DNA of 64,000 bases from Chytridium lagenaria. Lineage: Eukaryota; Chytridiomycota; Chytridiomycetes; Chytridiales; Chytridiaceae. Below the pieces are notes generated by a model that saw only the letters and a list, made by a program, of their open reading frames with translations, searched no databases and was not told the DNA's origin. The translations under genes and the position numbers were made by a program. Below are positions 24,901 through 37,000 of this stretch, one piece after another; the first letter of the stretch is position 1; each line of letters starts with the position of its first letter. Where the stretch lies: assembly GCA_025449115.1 (NCBI GenBank), contig JAHLKC010000002.1, positions 558,001 through 622,000 on the forward strand, written 5' to 3'.

Positions 24901-27900
24901 ACTTCTCAACATGAGGGAGAAGTTCCATCTTTTCCTTGAAACTGCCCATCGACAACAAAATGTTCTTCTTGGGGAGGGTAAAGCCAGTAGCAATCAAACC
25001 CTTGAGGTAGGCCTCATACTTGTTGGCTCCAAAGCAAGCCACCTCACCAGTCGACGCCATCTCCACACCGAGGACAGGGTCGGCACCTGAGAGACGGGAG
25101 AACGAGAACTGCGGCACCTTAACACAGACGTGGTTCGGGGGAAGGTCGATCTTAGGGTATGCCTCATAAGGTCTCCCAACCATAGCTTTGGTCGCCATTT
25201 CAATAAGATCCACACCAGTGACCTTTGAAACGAAAGGGAAACTTCTTGAAGCACGCAAATTGCACTCAATGACCTTAATCTCATTGTTCTTTGCAATAAA
25301 TTGAATGTTCATGGGTCCCGTCACGTTGAGCGCATTGGCAATCTTCCTTGTCGCAATTTCAATCTTGCGAACCGTCTCGGGATCAAGATCTTGGGGTGGG
25401 AGAACAAGTGTGGCATCACCAGAATGAACACCAGCATTCTCAACATGCTCCGTCACAACATGCATAATAAGCTTTCCACCATGTCCAACGGCATCCATCT
25501 CAATCTCTTTTCGCCTCTTCAATAAACTTGGTGATGACAACAGGGAACTCGGGCGAAACCAAAACAGCGAGTTCAAGGAAATTCTTGAGATCCACTGGAG
25601 AATTGACCACGTTCATGGCGGCACCGGAAAGCACATACGAAGGACGAACAAGAACAGGGTACCCGACCTTGTTACAGAACACACTAGCCTCTTCAATGGA
25701 GGTAAGCTCCTTCCATTGAGGCTGGTCAACGCCAATTTTGTCAAGAAGACGAGAGAACTTGTATCGGTTTTCAGCGTTATCAATCATCTCTGGCGAGGTA
25801 CCGAGAATCTTGACATTCTCACGATGAAGCGGGAGTGCAATGTTGTTGGGAGTCTGACCACCCATGGCAACAATAACACCATCAGCCTTTTCAAGCTGAT
25901 AAATATCAAGCACACGCTCCAAAGTGATCGTCTCAAAGTAAAGCCTATCAGCCTCGTCGTAATCCGTTGAAACAGTCTCAGGTTGTAGTTGATCATAATC
26001 GTCTTGATCTTCTCCTCCCTGAGGGTACGAATGGAACGAACAGCGCACCAATCAAACTCAACGGAAGAACCAATACGGTACACACCAGATCCAAGCACCA
26101 TGATACCAGCATCGTTAAAGTGCATATCGTGCTCCATGGCGTTGTAGGTCATGTAGAGGTAGTTGGTGAACGCAGGGAACTCGGCAGCAACTGATTAAAG
26201 GGAATCAGGAAACTAACCCTCAGCGTTTAATGACACAACATACCGGTATCAATCTGCTTAACAAATGGAGTCACACCCTTGTTGACACGAAGCTTGCGGA
26301 CAGCGAGCTCGGTGGTACTGATGGCCTTGGCGATTTGCCTGTCGGACATACAATCTGTTTTGGCAGATCTGATCGCCGTGACGGGAATGGTCTGCAGAGT
26401 GAAAGCCCTGTAAAGAGAAGCAACATCATCATCAGTCCAAGACTATAACCTAGTCAACAATTCAGCCTCACTCACCTCAAAGCTCGGTCAACATCTACGA
26501 TATTCTTGAGCTTGTTCAAGAACCATCGATCAATCGATGTCAACTCATGAAGCCTGTCCACAGTGTAGTCCATGTGAAGAGCATTAGCGATAGCAACAGC
26601 CTTTGGTCAGAGGGATTGCGGAGCTCCTCATCGATATCCTCGGCATCAATCTCGTTCTACATAATTCCATGCTGTAAGCCAACAAAGCCACTCAAAGGAA
26701 GCATGGAGAACCGAAAACTCACCTGCGAGAATCCAGTGAAGGAGAAATCAACACTCTGAATCGCCTTCTGGATCGTCTCCTCAAAGTTACGACCAATAGC
26801 CATCACCTCTCCCACAGACTTCATGGAAGATGAGATCTTGGTGCTAACACGGTTGAACTTTTTCAAGTCCCTAAAACAAATCGGTCAGCATTAGTTTAAA
26901 AGAAAAGGTATTCTCACCATCGAGGAATCTTGACAACGCAGTAATCCAAACTAGGCTCAAAGCAAGCAATAGTCTTCTTGGTGACATTGTTCTTCACTTC
27001 CGTCAATGGAATACCCAAACCAAGCTTAGCAGCCACGAAAGCCTACACAAACAAAATATATTAAACATGTATTCAAACTAAGGGAGTAATTTGTGGTACG
27101 TTTACTTACCAAGGATACCCAGTAGCCTTACTCGCCAATGCTGAACTACGACTCAACCTCGCGTTCACTTCAATAATGCAGTACTCCTTGCTCGTGGGGT
27201 TGAGCGCGTACTGAATGTTACACTCTCCAATAACGCCCAAATGTCTAATGACATTCACAGCAGTAACGCAACATCATGTAGTCCTCATCCGAAAGAGTCT
27301 GTGACGGCGCAACGACAATAGAATCTCCAGTATGGATACAAGAGGGTCAAAGTTCTACATTAACAAAAATCATCCCCGTTAGTGTTGTCTACTTTCATCA
27401 TAAAAACGGAACAAAGACCACGCCATCACTCACCTCCATATTACAGACAGTAATACAGTTATCCCTCGCATCTCTCACAACCTCATACTCAATCTCCTTC
27501 CACCCCTTCATACTCTTCTCTACCAGCACCTGCGGCGAAGTAGCAAACGCCCTAGTACACAATTCCTTCAACTCGGCCTCATTCGACACAAACCCTGACC
27601 CAAGTCCTCCAAGCGCATAAGCAGCCCTAATGATAAGAGGGTACCCAATCTCCTTGGCCGCAGCAATAGCCTCGTCGACACTGGTGGCAGAGGAGGATTT
27701 GGCGCATTTTTCGTTGATCTGCGCCATGTGTTGGGCAAAGAGTTCACGGTCTTCAGTGATCTCAATGGTTTCAATAGGGGTACCGAGAACCTTAAAAAAG
27801 CAATTGTGAGACCCCAGTCTGATGTCTTCAATTACAAGCAAAAGAGAAAGGACGTTAAACACTACTTACGGTGACTCCCAAGCCTGCAAACTCATCCTTT

Positions 27901-30033
27901 AACTTAACACCAACGTTAAGTGCAGTCTGTCCACCGAAAGTGCAGTAAATACCTAGAAAAGATACGTTTAACCAAAATCCAGCACGTTTTTGTGGATGAA
28001 TCAATACAAGAATCACTCACCATCGGGCTTCTCGTGCTTAATAACCTTGCGAACAAAGTCCGGAGTGACAGGCAAAAAGTAAACCTTGTCAGCAAGACCT
28101 TTGGACGTTTGAATCGTCGCAATATTGGGGTTAATCAAGATCGTGTAGATTCCCTCTTCTTTTAGCGCCTTGATTGCCTATGATTGTGACAAAATGAAAA
28201 GTTTTTAAAAAATTGTCGCGTAGAAATGTTAAATTAGAGACCAACCTGAGATCCAGAGTAATCAAACTCTCCAGCCTGTCCAATCGACAAACCTCCAGAC
28301 CAAGCACGAGCACCTTCCTCGGCCTCAACCTCGGTGGCGCAACAGGCCTCTCCTCAACCTCCATCGCTATAACCTTCCAGCCTTTGTGGATTCGACCACA
28401 GCGTTAATGAACCTGTCAAACAAAAACTCGGTGTCAAGCGGCCCAGGTGTCGATTCAGGGTGGAACTGAACAGAGAAGTACGGTAAAGTATCGTGAGCAA
28501 TACCCTCGTTTGAACCGTCATTGGCATTCACGAAAAGCTCTCTCCAGCCGGCAGGGAGCGTTGCGGTGTTAACCGCGTATCCGTGGTTTGCGAGGTGATG
28601 TAACACCTCCCCGTGTCGAGGTTTGTGCATGGGATGTTGTGACCACGGTTACCGTAAGGCATCTTCTGGGTCTTGGCACCAGAGGCAAGCGCGAGGACCT
28701 GATGTCCCAAACAAATACCAAACACAGGCACCTTCTTTGCATCAAGAAGCTTACGAACGCTTTCAATGGTTTCCTTGATAGTGGTGGGATCACCGGGTCC
28801 GTTTGACAAGAACACACCGTGGACGCTACCGTCGAGTTCGGCAAGAAGGTCACTGTTCCAGGGGATGACTTTGACTTCAACGTTGCGGTTGACGAGGCAT
28901 CGAATCTGGTTGTTCTTCATACCAATGTCGACTGCGATGATGCGAATGGGCTTGCCGGAGGGATCCTTAAGGGCCTTGTTGGCAGGAGGGCGGTAGATAA
29001 GAGGGGTCTTGATGGAGACCTCGGCAACAAGGTTGCGGGTGTTGGGGTCGTGCCACGGAATATCCGCATACTCGCTGAGCCAGGCTGGGTTCTCTGGGAT
29101 AACAGTACCCTCTGAAATCTCCTTGGGAGCATCTTGGTTGCTCTTGACCATCGTCTTTGAGAACAGAATTTTGGAAAGAAGGGCACCCTCGTGGGACCTA
29201 ATCTTCTTGGTGAGCGCCCTCGTGTCGAGCCCGTAAGAGCGGGGACCTTGTGTTCAATAAGCCACTCGGAAAGCGATGAAGTGGCGAGGTAGTGGGAGTA
29301 GTCCGTGGAGTACTGTCCAACAATGAGACCAGCGATGTGGATTTGGTTGGACTCAAAGTACTTTTGAAGGTTGTTAAGCGTCTCGTCGACGACGTCGCGG
29401 GAGGGCACACCGTAGTTTCCGACCAAGGGGAAGGTAATAACCAAGATTTGGCCACGGTAGGAAGGGTCCGTCAAAGACTCGGGGTAGCCGACCATGCCTT
29501 TATTTCAAGTAAAGGTGCAGAAGTAATCAACATGACCGTCATTTGTTGAGCGCGATTGCATCGATGGGAATAATGACACATGGAATCCACCCAGATAAGC
29601 AGCATTCTCTTCCTGGAGTTGGAGAAAGCTACCCAACTACCAGTACAGACCATGATCCAAACAATACAAACTTCAAAGTAGCTTTTCCAACCCCGTCAAA
29701 GAACGATCACTCCATCCGAGGCATCAGAGACGCTCATCAGCAGTCGCAGAGCCAAAGCACCATTCATCAGAACGTAGTTCAAATCCTCAGGTCGCTTCAA
29801 AATCCATACCGACAAAGAGAGCAAGAGATTCCCTCATCAAAAGACGCGCTCACGATTCCAAACGCATCCTCCACCACATCCACATCTAAAAGAAAGAGGA
29901 ACTCACCCGTCTGAAACACCAACTCTCCAGCCACCGAAGCGCCTTCGTACCCAAACGAATGCCCCATGAGCGCTTCCCCATCCGAAACCCAGAGCACACC
30001 TGTATTCACAACCTTGCTTCCATCAATAATCAT
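21933..30033 (-). CDS. URA2: URA2: glutamine amidotransferase / carbamoyl-phosphate synthase / aspartate transcarbamoylase fusion
   Basis: Multidomain cytosolic enzyme for the first two steps of pyrimidine synthesis. Exon 1 (about 30033-29911) gives [12 protein letters not shown] and [12 protein letters not shown]. After a long intron come [17 protein letters not shown], the amidotransferase nucleophile GICLGHQ, and [13 protein letters not shown]. CPSase halves follow with [90 protein letters not shown] and [12 protein letters not shown]. The MGS-like region has [12 protein letters not shown]. The DHOase-like domain (about 24540-23500) has [13 protein letters not shown], so the HxH metal motif is gone. 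ATCase motifs are [54 protein letters not shown] and [15 protein letters not shown], ending at 21933. Frame breaks occur near 29220 and 28588. The ATG at 30033 is inferred; the frame also stays open upstream. Confidence 0.9.
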
Positions 30034-31257
30034 AGATGAAGATACAGGTTGACGCGGAACAATTTCCACCACTTCCTCTTCTGCAGCCACTGCAACAGCT
30101 GCTGGGGAGGCACCATTCTGCACCACGCTGTTGGGGACAGCGGGACAGTGGATGCTGGAGTCATTTTTTCTTTTGAAGCTCAGGGATTTAGTGATGGCTG
30201 AAGTGATGTAGTAGTGGTAGGTGGTGATGATGATGCAGTTAGGTGAGTGTGAGTGTGTGGTGTGAGTGTTTAGTGTGGATAGAGTGAGGGTGCTCTCTGC
30301 TCTCTGCTCCTTTGCTCTCTGCTGGCTGGCTAGTAAGCTACCCAACACTGAACAATTAATTAGAGGAGAGAATTGAAAAAAAAAAAACCACCACCAGTTG
30401 TTTCGCCCTCTCCATGGAATTGTCACCAGTTTTCCGAGTATATATATGAATACTTAATAGAATTGTCTGTACTTCTTTCACGTTATTTCTAAATAAATAA
30501 ATATTAATAAATAAATTCTGCTAATAATAAATAAAAAAAAGGGAAGAAAAAAAAGAAAAAGAAAAAGAAAAAAAAAGATTAATAAAAGATCTTTATGAAT
30601 AAAACCTTATAAAAAAACATCATTTTTTATTAGAAAAAAAAAACAGGGTAAATTGTTCCTTTCATCCTCTTTTTATGCTCTAAAAAGTTGTCAATGATGA
30701 TGGACGAGATGAGGGTAAACAAAACGGGAAACCAGCTCATCAAACGTATTCAACATGCATTTTGAACGGCCATATCTCCCTACTAAACCATGAAAACCCG
30801 TTTCTTCATTCCTTTATTCTCAGCTTAATTCCATTCCGTCTGCCTTTCCTTTACTCCCAAAAATAATAAAGAAAAAGGGGTGCGATACACCAAAACAAAA
30901 CAGCAGTCACAGACCGACAGTACAAAAATAAATGAGGAGCAAAAAATAAAAATAAAAAACAGCCTCGCATCGCGCTCATACACAAAAGATTCGCTTTAAA
31001 AATGAGGTGGGAAACAGACTAAGCAAATATAGAAAAAACAAACATTGTTGGTTTTCTTCAACACCTACACTCGTTGACACGGAACTGCACACAATATGGG
31101 AACAAAGACATGTCAACACCGTGGCATAAAGAAACAGGAGGAACAAAACAAACTTCGGAAAGAGATAAAACAAAAGACACAGGGGGGTGAAGAGGGAATG
31201 TAAAGACCCGGGAATTCGGGTCCGGCATAGCAAGAATAAAATGGGGACCTGGAGGCT
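30034..31257. other. AT-rich region upstream of URA2
   Basis: A 1.2-kb stretch between the URA2 start and the eIF4B stop. About 30430-30660 is very AT-rich with A-runs and short ATAAATA repeats. A GTGTGAGTG-rich segment lies near 30240-30300. No gene was recognised. It likely holds the URA2 promoter and the eIF4B 3' untranslated region. Confidence 0.4.
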
Positions 31258-33579
31258 TTACTCATCCTACATAAGATAGAATTGTTAGCAAAAAAATACA
31301 CAAAAAAAACAAAAACAAACCAAATCAAATAAGGGTAAGAGCAGACGCTAGAACGACTCACCTCCTCCAAAAGAGCAAAAGCATTCTTTTGAACAACCTT
31401 CTCAGGGGGGGGCAATACAGTCATGGGCGCAACCGCAGCCGCTGGCGCCGCATTCGAATGTCCCCTCGACTGGTTGTTGCTTGTATTGCTGTTATTACGG
31501 TTTGGTCCACGCGTCCCATATCCAGCCCTCTGCCCTCCACTAGGCGGCTGCGAAGGTGGCGTGTCCGTCGACTGACGCCTCCAAGGTCCAACAGGGGGTG
31601 TGTAATCCACGCTGGCCCGTCCACCACGGGACTCCCCCTCCCACGCCCACCACGACCTCCACCACGTCCGCGAACGCTTCCTGAACGTGCTCCATCAAAA
31701 GGCCTTCCGCCTTGAGTCTCCTTTGCTGCAACAGGTGCAGCCGCGGCAGCAGCAGCTTCCTTCTTTTTCTTCTCCTCGTCCTCCACCTTCTTGCGCTCAG
31801 CAGCTTCCTCCGCCTCCTTGGCCTTTCTCGCTGCCTCCTCGGCCGCCTTCTCCTTGGCGATCCTCTCTTCCTCCTCCTTCGCCTTCTTCGCTGCTTCCTC
31901 CTCAAGACGCTGCTTCTCCTCACGCTCCTTACGTCTCTCCTCAGCCTTACGCTGATACTCGCTCTCGTCACGAGGGCGGGCTGCTCCAAAGGGGTTTGAT
32001 TTTGGTACCGAAGGAGCCGGCGAGGGGAGTCCGGCACCCGTCTCGCTGATAGGGCTAGCAACCTCGGCGTGGCTAGTGGGAGATAAGACGCTGTCGTCAC
32101 CTCCGGACGAGCGGGGCTTCAAGTCAAGCCTCTTTCGTTCTTTAAGTGGACCAACTAGGATTTTAGCTTATATTCGCCAACAAATTCCAATTCCGAGAAG
32201 ACCAGAACAAAGCAATAGAAAAACTGACCAGCTAAAGGAGGCGCATTGAAGCTATCACGGCTTCGCGGGGGTCCATTAAAGCTACCACGATCAGATCCAC
32301 GGTCGTATCCACTTCCAAATCCTCCACGATCACGTTCCGAAAAGCTTGATCCACGGTAACTGTCACGACCGCCTCCATATCCACCACGGGATCCACGGTC
32401 GCTGTTTGTCGGCGAGATAGCACGGGCACGGGGAGGGGGAACGACAGCATCCTTACGCCTCCACTCCGAGGGAGCCTCAAGGAATCAGGGCGTGGTGGTC
32501 TGTCAGAAAAGCCACCGGAACCAGAACGACGGTCCTGGTTTTTGTCTTCAGATAGATGAAAAAGAACAATGAGTTAACCGAATGTGACACCGTCTCGAGT
32601 GTTTTACTCACTCCCGGCGATATCGATCCTCATGGCACGACCAGCTGCGGGCTCTCCTGAACGGCAACAGCTGCCTTAAGAGAGTCCAAATCCGTGAATT
32701 CGACGTATCCAAAGCCCTTGAGCCGTCCGTCATGGTCCTTCAGCAAACGGACGCTCTTGATCTAAGTAAACAGAATCAGGCACCATCCTGAAATGCTCAT
32801 CCATATAAACGATCAAAAGGAGAATTTCGTACGGTAGAGCCGTGAAGAAAGATTCGAGATCCTGTTCGGTAATTTCGTAGGAAAGGTTTCCAATAAAGAC
32901 AGTGTAGGGGGGTTCAGTCGGGAATTCGAGGTTGGTAGGGGTGAAGTCTCGACGGTCTCCGCGGTCGCCACGGTCGCCACGGTCTCCACGGTCTCCACGG
33001 TCTACGAAAATGATGATCGTCAGGCTTTGAAATATAGGATCCCGCTGTTCTTACCAGGCCTGCTGTCACGGCTAGCGTAGCTGCTGCCATATCCATCTCC
33101 TCCTAAATCATCCAAATTATGTAAGTCCTTTTTGTTCCCAGGTAGTCTCGCATTCCTTCGATAAATTAAACCAACATCCAATACATACCGGTAGAGTCGC
33201 TGTATCCGGCAGCTATAAAAAAGAAGAGAAAAGTGAGATTGCTTTCTAATGTAAGAATGATGCAATAAATAATTAAAAACCGAAAGTAACTCACGTCCAG
33301 TGGGTAAGTCCCCACATCATCAGCCCAAGAGCCACCGATGCCAACATCGGCTAAAGAACAGAAAAATATAAAAGAAAATGTTTAGTTTGCATGCAACAAA
33401 GAGAGTCCCCATATCATCCATCATCATATCATCATGCATGCATGCATGCATGCAGCAATGATATAATGTTCCTTCCCAACTCCTCGGCACAGCACACCCG
33501 CAATCGAGCAGTAAGCGAAGAACAGACCGTTAAACTCTTGCAGGCTCATCTTGATGCCCTTCTCCTTCTTCTTGGACAT
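31258..33579 (-). CDS. TIF3: Translation initiation factor eIF4B-like, RRM protein
   Basis: eIF4B stimulates the eIF4A helicase and mRNA recruitment. The first exon MSKKKEKGIKMSLQEF (33579) and the second, with GIGGSWADDVG, match the conserved eIF4B N-terminus. A run of Asp-Arg-Gly repeats (about 33000-32945) precedes the RRM: YTVFIGNLSYEITEQDLESF (RNP2), SVRLLKDHDGRLKGFGYVEF (RNP1) and AMRIDIAG. Gly/Arg/Asp-rich stretches with repeated Phe follow (32480-32220), then a long Arg/Lys/Glu/Ala helix (about 31980-31750) and basic SVRGRGGGRGGRG, ending VVQKNAFALLEE plus a two-codon last exon at 31258. At least six introns are present. A one-base frame break lies near 32650, at the end of the RRM. 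The combination of start motif, single RRM and DRG repeats makes eIF4B more likely than a generic RRM protein. Confidence 0.85.
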
Positions 33580-34006
33580 GATTGAGGTTTATTTCTTGAC
33601 ACAGAATGGGAAGAAAAAAAAAAAAAAACTGTTGAAAAATTCTTTGTGGACAACCTGAATGCACCAAAACAGGGTGTCGGTGTGGTGGTAGAGACACGAT
33701 GCAAATGTCGTCGTCGGTGAGGTTAGGGTGAGGTAGTCAAATGTCGTTAGACTATGTGAGGAAAATGTGAATAATAAAGCAAATAGTAGACATGTAAAGT
33801 TTAGGGATCTTGTCCAAAACGAGTCTTGGTTTGCGCGTATACCAGCCATCATCATTCTTTCGAAGTAAAAAAATGAGCTTGCGCTGAAACTGTACAAACA
33901 TTCTGTTGATAAAAGTCCAGATGTTCCACCTCTTCGTCGTTGTCGATGGTGTGGGCACCTGCCGAGCGTGTGACAATTCAGAAGCACCCAAAAGATCTAT
34001 ACTGTA
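33580..34006. promoter_or_regulatory. Divergent promoter region of eIF4B and RIC1
   Basis: The 427 bp between two divergent start codons probably carries both promoters. An A-run of about 15 bases lies near 33613-33628, just upstream of the eIF4B start. I see no recognisable TATA box or named factor site. Confidence 0.45.
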
Positions 34007-37000
34007 ATGTTTCTAAGTGGACCGTTCAAGACTTTACTGCCGAACGACCACATCCGACTGGGATATCTTAGAACCATTCAAAGGAGAGAATGCTGCTGTA
34101 AATAAGAAGGAGCTAGATGATGATGACGATGATGATGGTGATGATGAGACGGCTTCAAATTATGATAAGGTTGGAGGAATAGGGGGAGGAGGACAGGAGG
34201 ACGAGATATCATCTTTCACGGTCAGAAAGGAGGCGGAGGCGGTGGATGATGGTCCCGGACTGATCATGACAAAGCCAAACGTGGGATGCCATCTCTTTGT
34301 AGCCCTCACAAAGAATATCGTCTATTTGTGGTGTACCAGGGTAAAGTCCTTTTGAGCCTAACTTACGAATAACAGTTAATTATAGCCACACGTTATGCTC
34401 TCGAAAGTGATACGCTCAGAAATCACAATAGTAGAGGATGGAGAGAACCAGGATGTCATTTGGAGGCCCGATTCAACTGCCTTTGTCGTCATGGTATGTC
34501 ATCGCAGAATCTGCTTAACACATATAGAGATACCCCACGTAACTCATCCAATTTCTCTTTTTTTCATAGACCAACAAAGGCTTTCTGCATTTCTACGATG
34601 TTCTCTACGATAACTCTAAATCCCTTGAATTCCAATTTCAGACGTCACATCATTTCGTGTCTGGACCTGGAGAACGTGGAGGCGTGCCGTGCATTACTAT
34701 TCGATTCAAAATGGCTTTGGAGATCGATACGGTTGGTTTAAAAATTACTAGGCAAGATTAAATGAGACTTTAATAGGGCGTGCAATGTGGACTCGGACTT
34801 CCAGACGAATTACTTCTTTGCACAATTGACTCTCCGTCTATTCTTTCTTTGTCGTGGTCGGGAGTTGTCAACACTGATGGAACCGTATCTTTGGCAGAAC
34901 TAGAGTTTTACGAGGATCCAGACAAGGGTAGACTCACACATTTAATACCCATCCTGACCATCTTGCTTAGCGCTTGACCAATTCGTCTCAAATATGGAAA
35001 TGGATTTATTTGCGTGGATTTCAGCCGACGGAAAGGCTTTTATCACGCAAAGAGTCGCGGTGGAGTACCCTGATACTGAGCTTGTAAACTTTCGTGTTTT
35101 TTTTTGTGTCTAATTAGTGGTAGGAGGAGGACGAAGATCTGGATCTACCTACATATACTTGGGTAGGGCTTTGCTTCTATAACGTTGCGGGCGACGAAGT
35201 ACCGGCATGCTCTATCGCCATCAATACTCGGTATCTTCTAATAGCCGTCGGGGATATTAGGTAAATATTTATGGCTTTTGCATAGTATTTACGCAATATC
35301 TAGTGGACAAGTCTGCGTGTACAACCTCTCCGATGATCGGTCTGAGCTACGATTCTCGCATCGCCTTGACCTTGGTTTCTTATCGCCGACGCGGCAAGCG
35401 GATTTGGGGCCTGTGCATTCGCTGCTGTGGTCTTCGGATTGTAGTACGTTGGCGGTTGTTGGAAGTATGGAGGTTTTCGATCTGGAGCGTATTTGGGCGG
35501 CTGATCACTTCTTCGCTATCTGACGACGGGTTAGTTTGTTTTTTTCATTCTCGGAATCCCGTCGGTCGCTGGCTAATCACTTTCTTTATAGTGGCCCTGA
35601 ATTTGAGCCTTTCTCGTCTGGAGTTCTTGATATGGTATGCTATACTTCTTGTTTCATTATATAATGGACCATATTATAGTTCTGGAGCAGTTTTGAACTT
35701 TTTGTTCTTCCAAGAACGTCCAACAATATGGGTATGTTTTAGTCTCTTTCAACACAGCTAAATTTGCCTCAGAGATTTTCGTGTTCTCCTTTTTAATGTC
35801 ATCGTTAGTTCGATGCTTTACCATGGTGAGATATCTGTTTATAACAGGACTACTGACACATGCCAAAGAACAATGTTCAAAAGGTTTTGCTAATATCGGA
35901 TGATCGGCTATTATTGTATGAAGGCAACTCGACTGATTTCGATCCTATGAACATTGAGCTCATGCAATGGGAATCAGTACAGGTACCTTTTCTAGATGTT
36001 CATCCGCTGTTTGGTGTATCTTGCATATTCTTAACGCTATTTTACAGATTCCCATTATGTACATATCGGGAAACTGGCCGATAAGAGTAAGCTCTAAAAA
36101 TTTTAGTTTTCTAAGATTTTGTAGTACTCCTCCTTCAACGATAATGGCACAAACATTGCTATAGCAGGTCGTCGCGGCCTTGCGCACTACAACACCGTCT
36201 CCAACAAATGGAAACTCTTTGGTAGCGAACTCCAAGAACAAAGTTTCACCGTATCAAGCGGTGGAATTCTTTGGTTTGATGATATCATTATTGCGTCAAC
36301 TGAGGACACTACTACATGGGATCATGAGGTAAGCCCGTTCCCTATTCTTAATTCTAACTGCGAAAGCTCCGATTTTTCTCAAGAGAAGCCAACCTCGACA
36401 CCAAATGTCTTCATGTCGAGCCCATGGCTGATACGATTATTTCTATGTCGAGTTTGGAAGAGAATCTATTGATTTTCTCAGCGGATAATGTGCTGCGGTA
36501 CTTTAGTGTGTCGAAAATCGCGAACGGTGTGTGGTATTCTCCGTTTAAGATCCTTATGTTTTTTATTAGGTCAACGATTAAAGCTTGAGCTTCATCAACA
36601 AATTTTGTTAGATGGGGTTGTGACGAACCCGTTTTCTGTACATTCTGTTGCGTGGAATCCAGATTCATCATGTAGGCGCCGATTACTTGCTATATGCCCT
36701 AGTTTTTCCCAGTCTTACATAGTTCTTTCACTAACGTTTTCAATTTGCACAGTAACTCTTGCTCCTGATGTACTAAAAAAGTCCCCTATCCTCCTTTTAA
36801 AAAGTGGTGAACTTAGTGAACTTCGCGAATTGGTATGTTATTCCTAATTCTCTTTCGCAGATTCTCACTGAAATTCCTTTTTCTTCCAGGCTGACGGCGG
36901 CTGGGAACATATTGGCCTAGCCGAAAAGATTGAGTATTTCTGGTTATCCAATGACGACCACATGAAAAATTCTTTATGGGCTGTCGACGGGTCAGGCATA

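Noticed and set aside
29724..29770. Possible C/D-box snoRNA in the long URA2 intron
   Set aside because: Two CTGATGA-like strings and one CTGA occur on the minus strand, but the first base of the C box is wrong, the spacing is too short and no terminal stem is visible.
29543..29914. 123-codon plus-strand frame over the URA2 first intron
   Set aside because: It overlaps the antisense of exon 1 and has no conserved motif; it is most likely a chance frame.
31389..32049. Pro/Ser/Leu-rich plus-strand frames over eIF4B
   Set aside because: They are antisense shadows of the Glu/Lys/Arg/Ala-rich and RGG segments of eIF4B.
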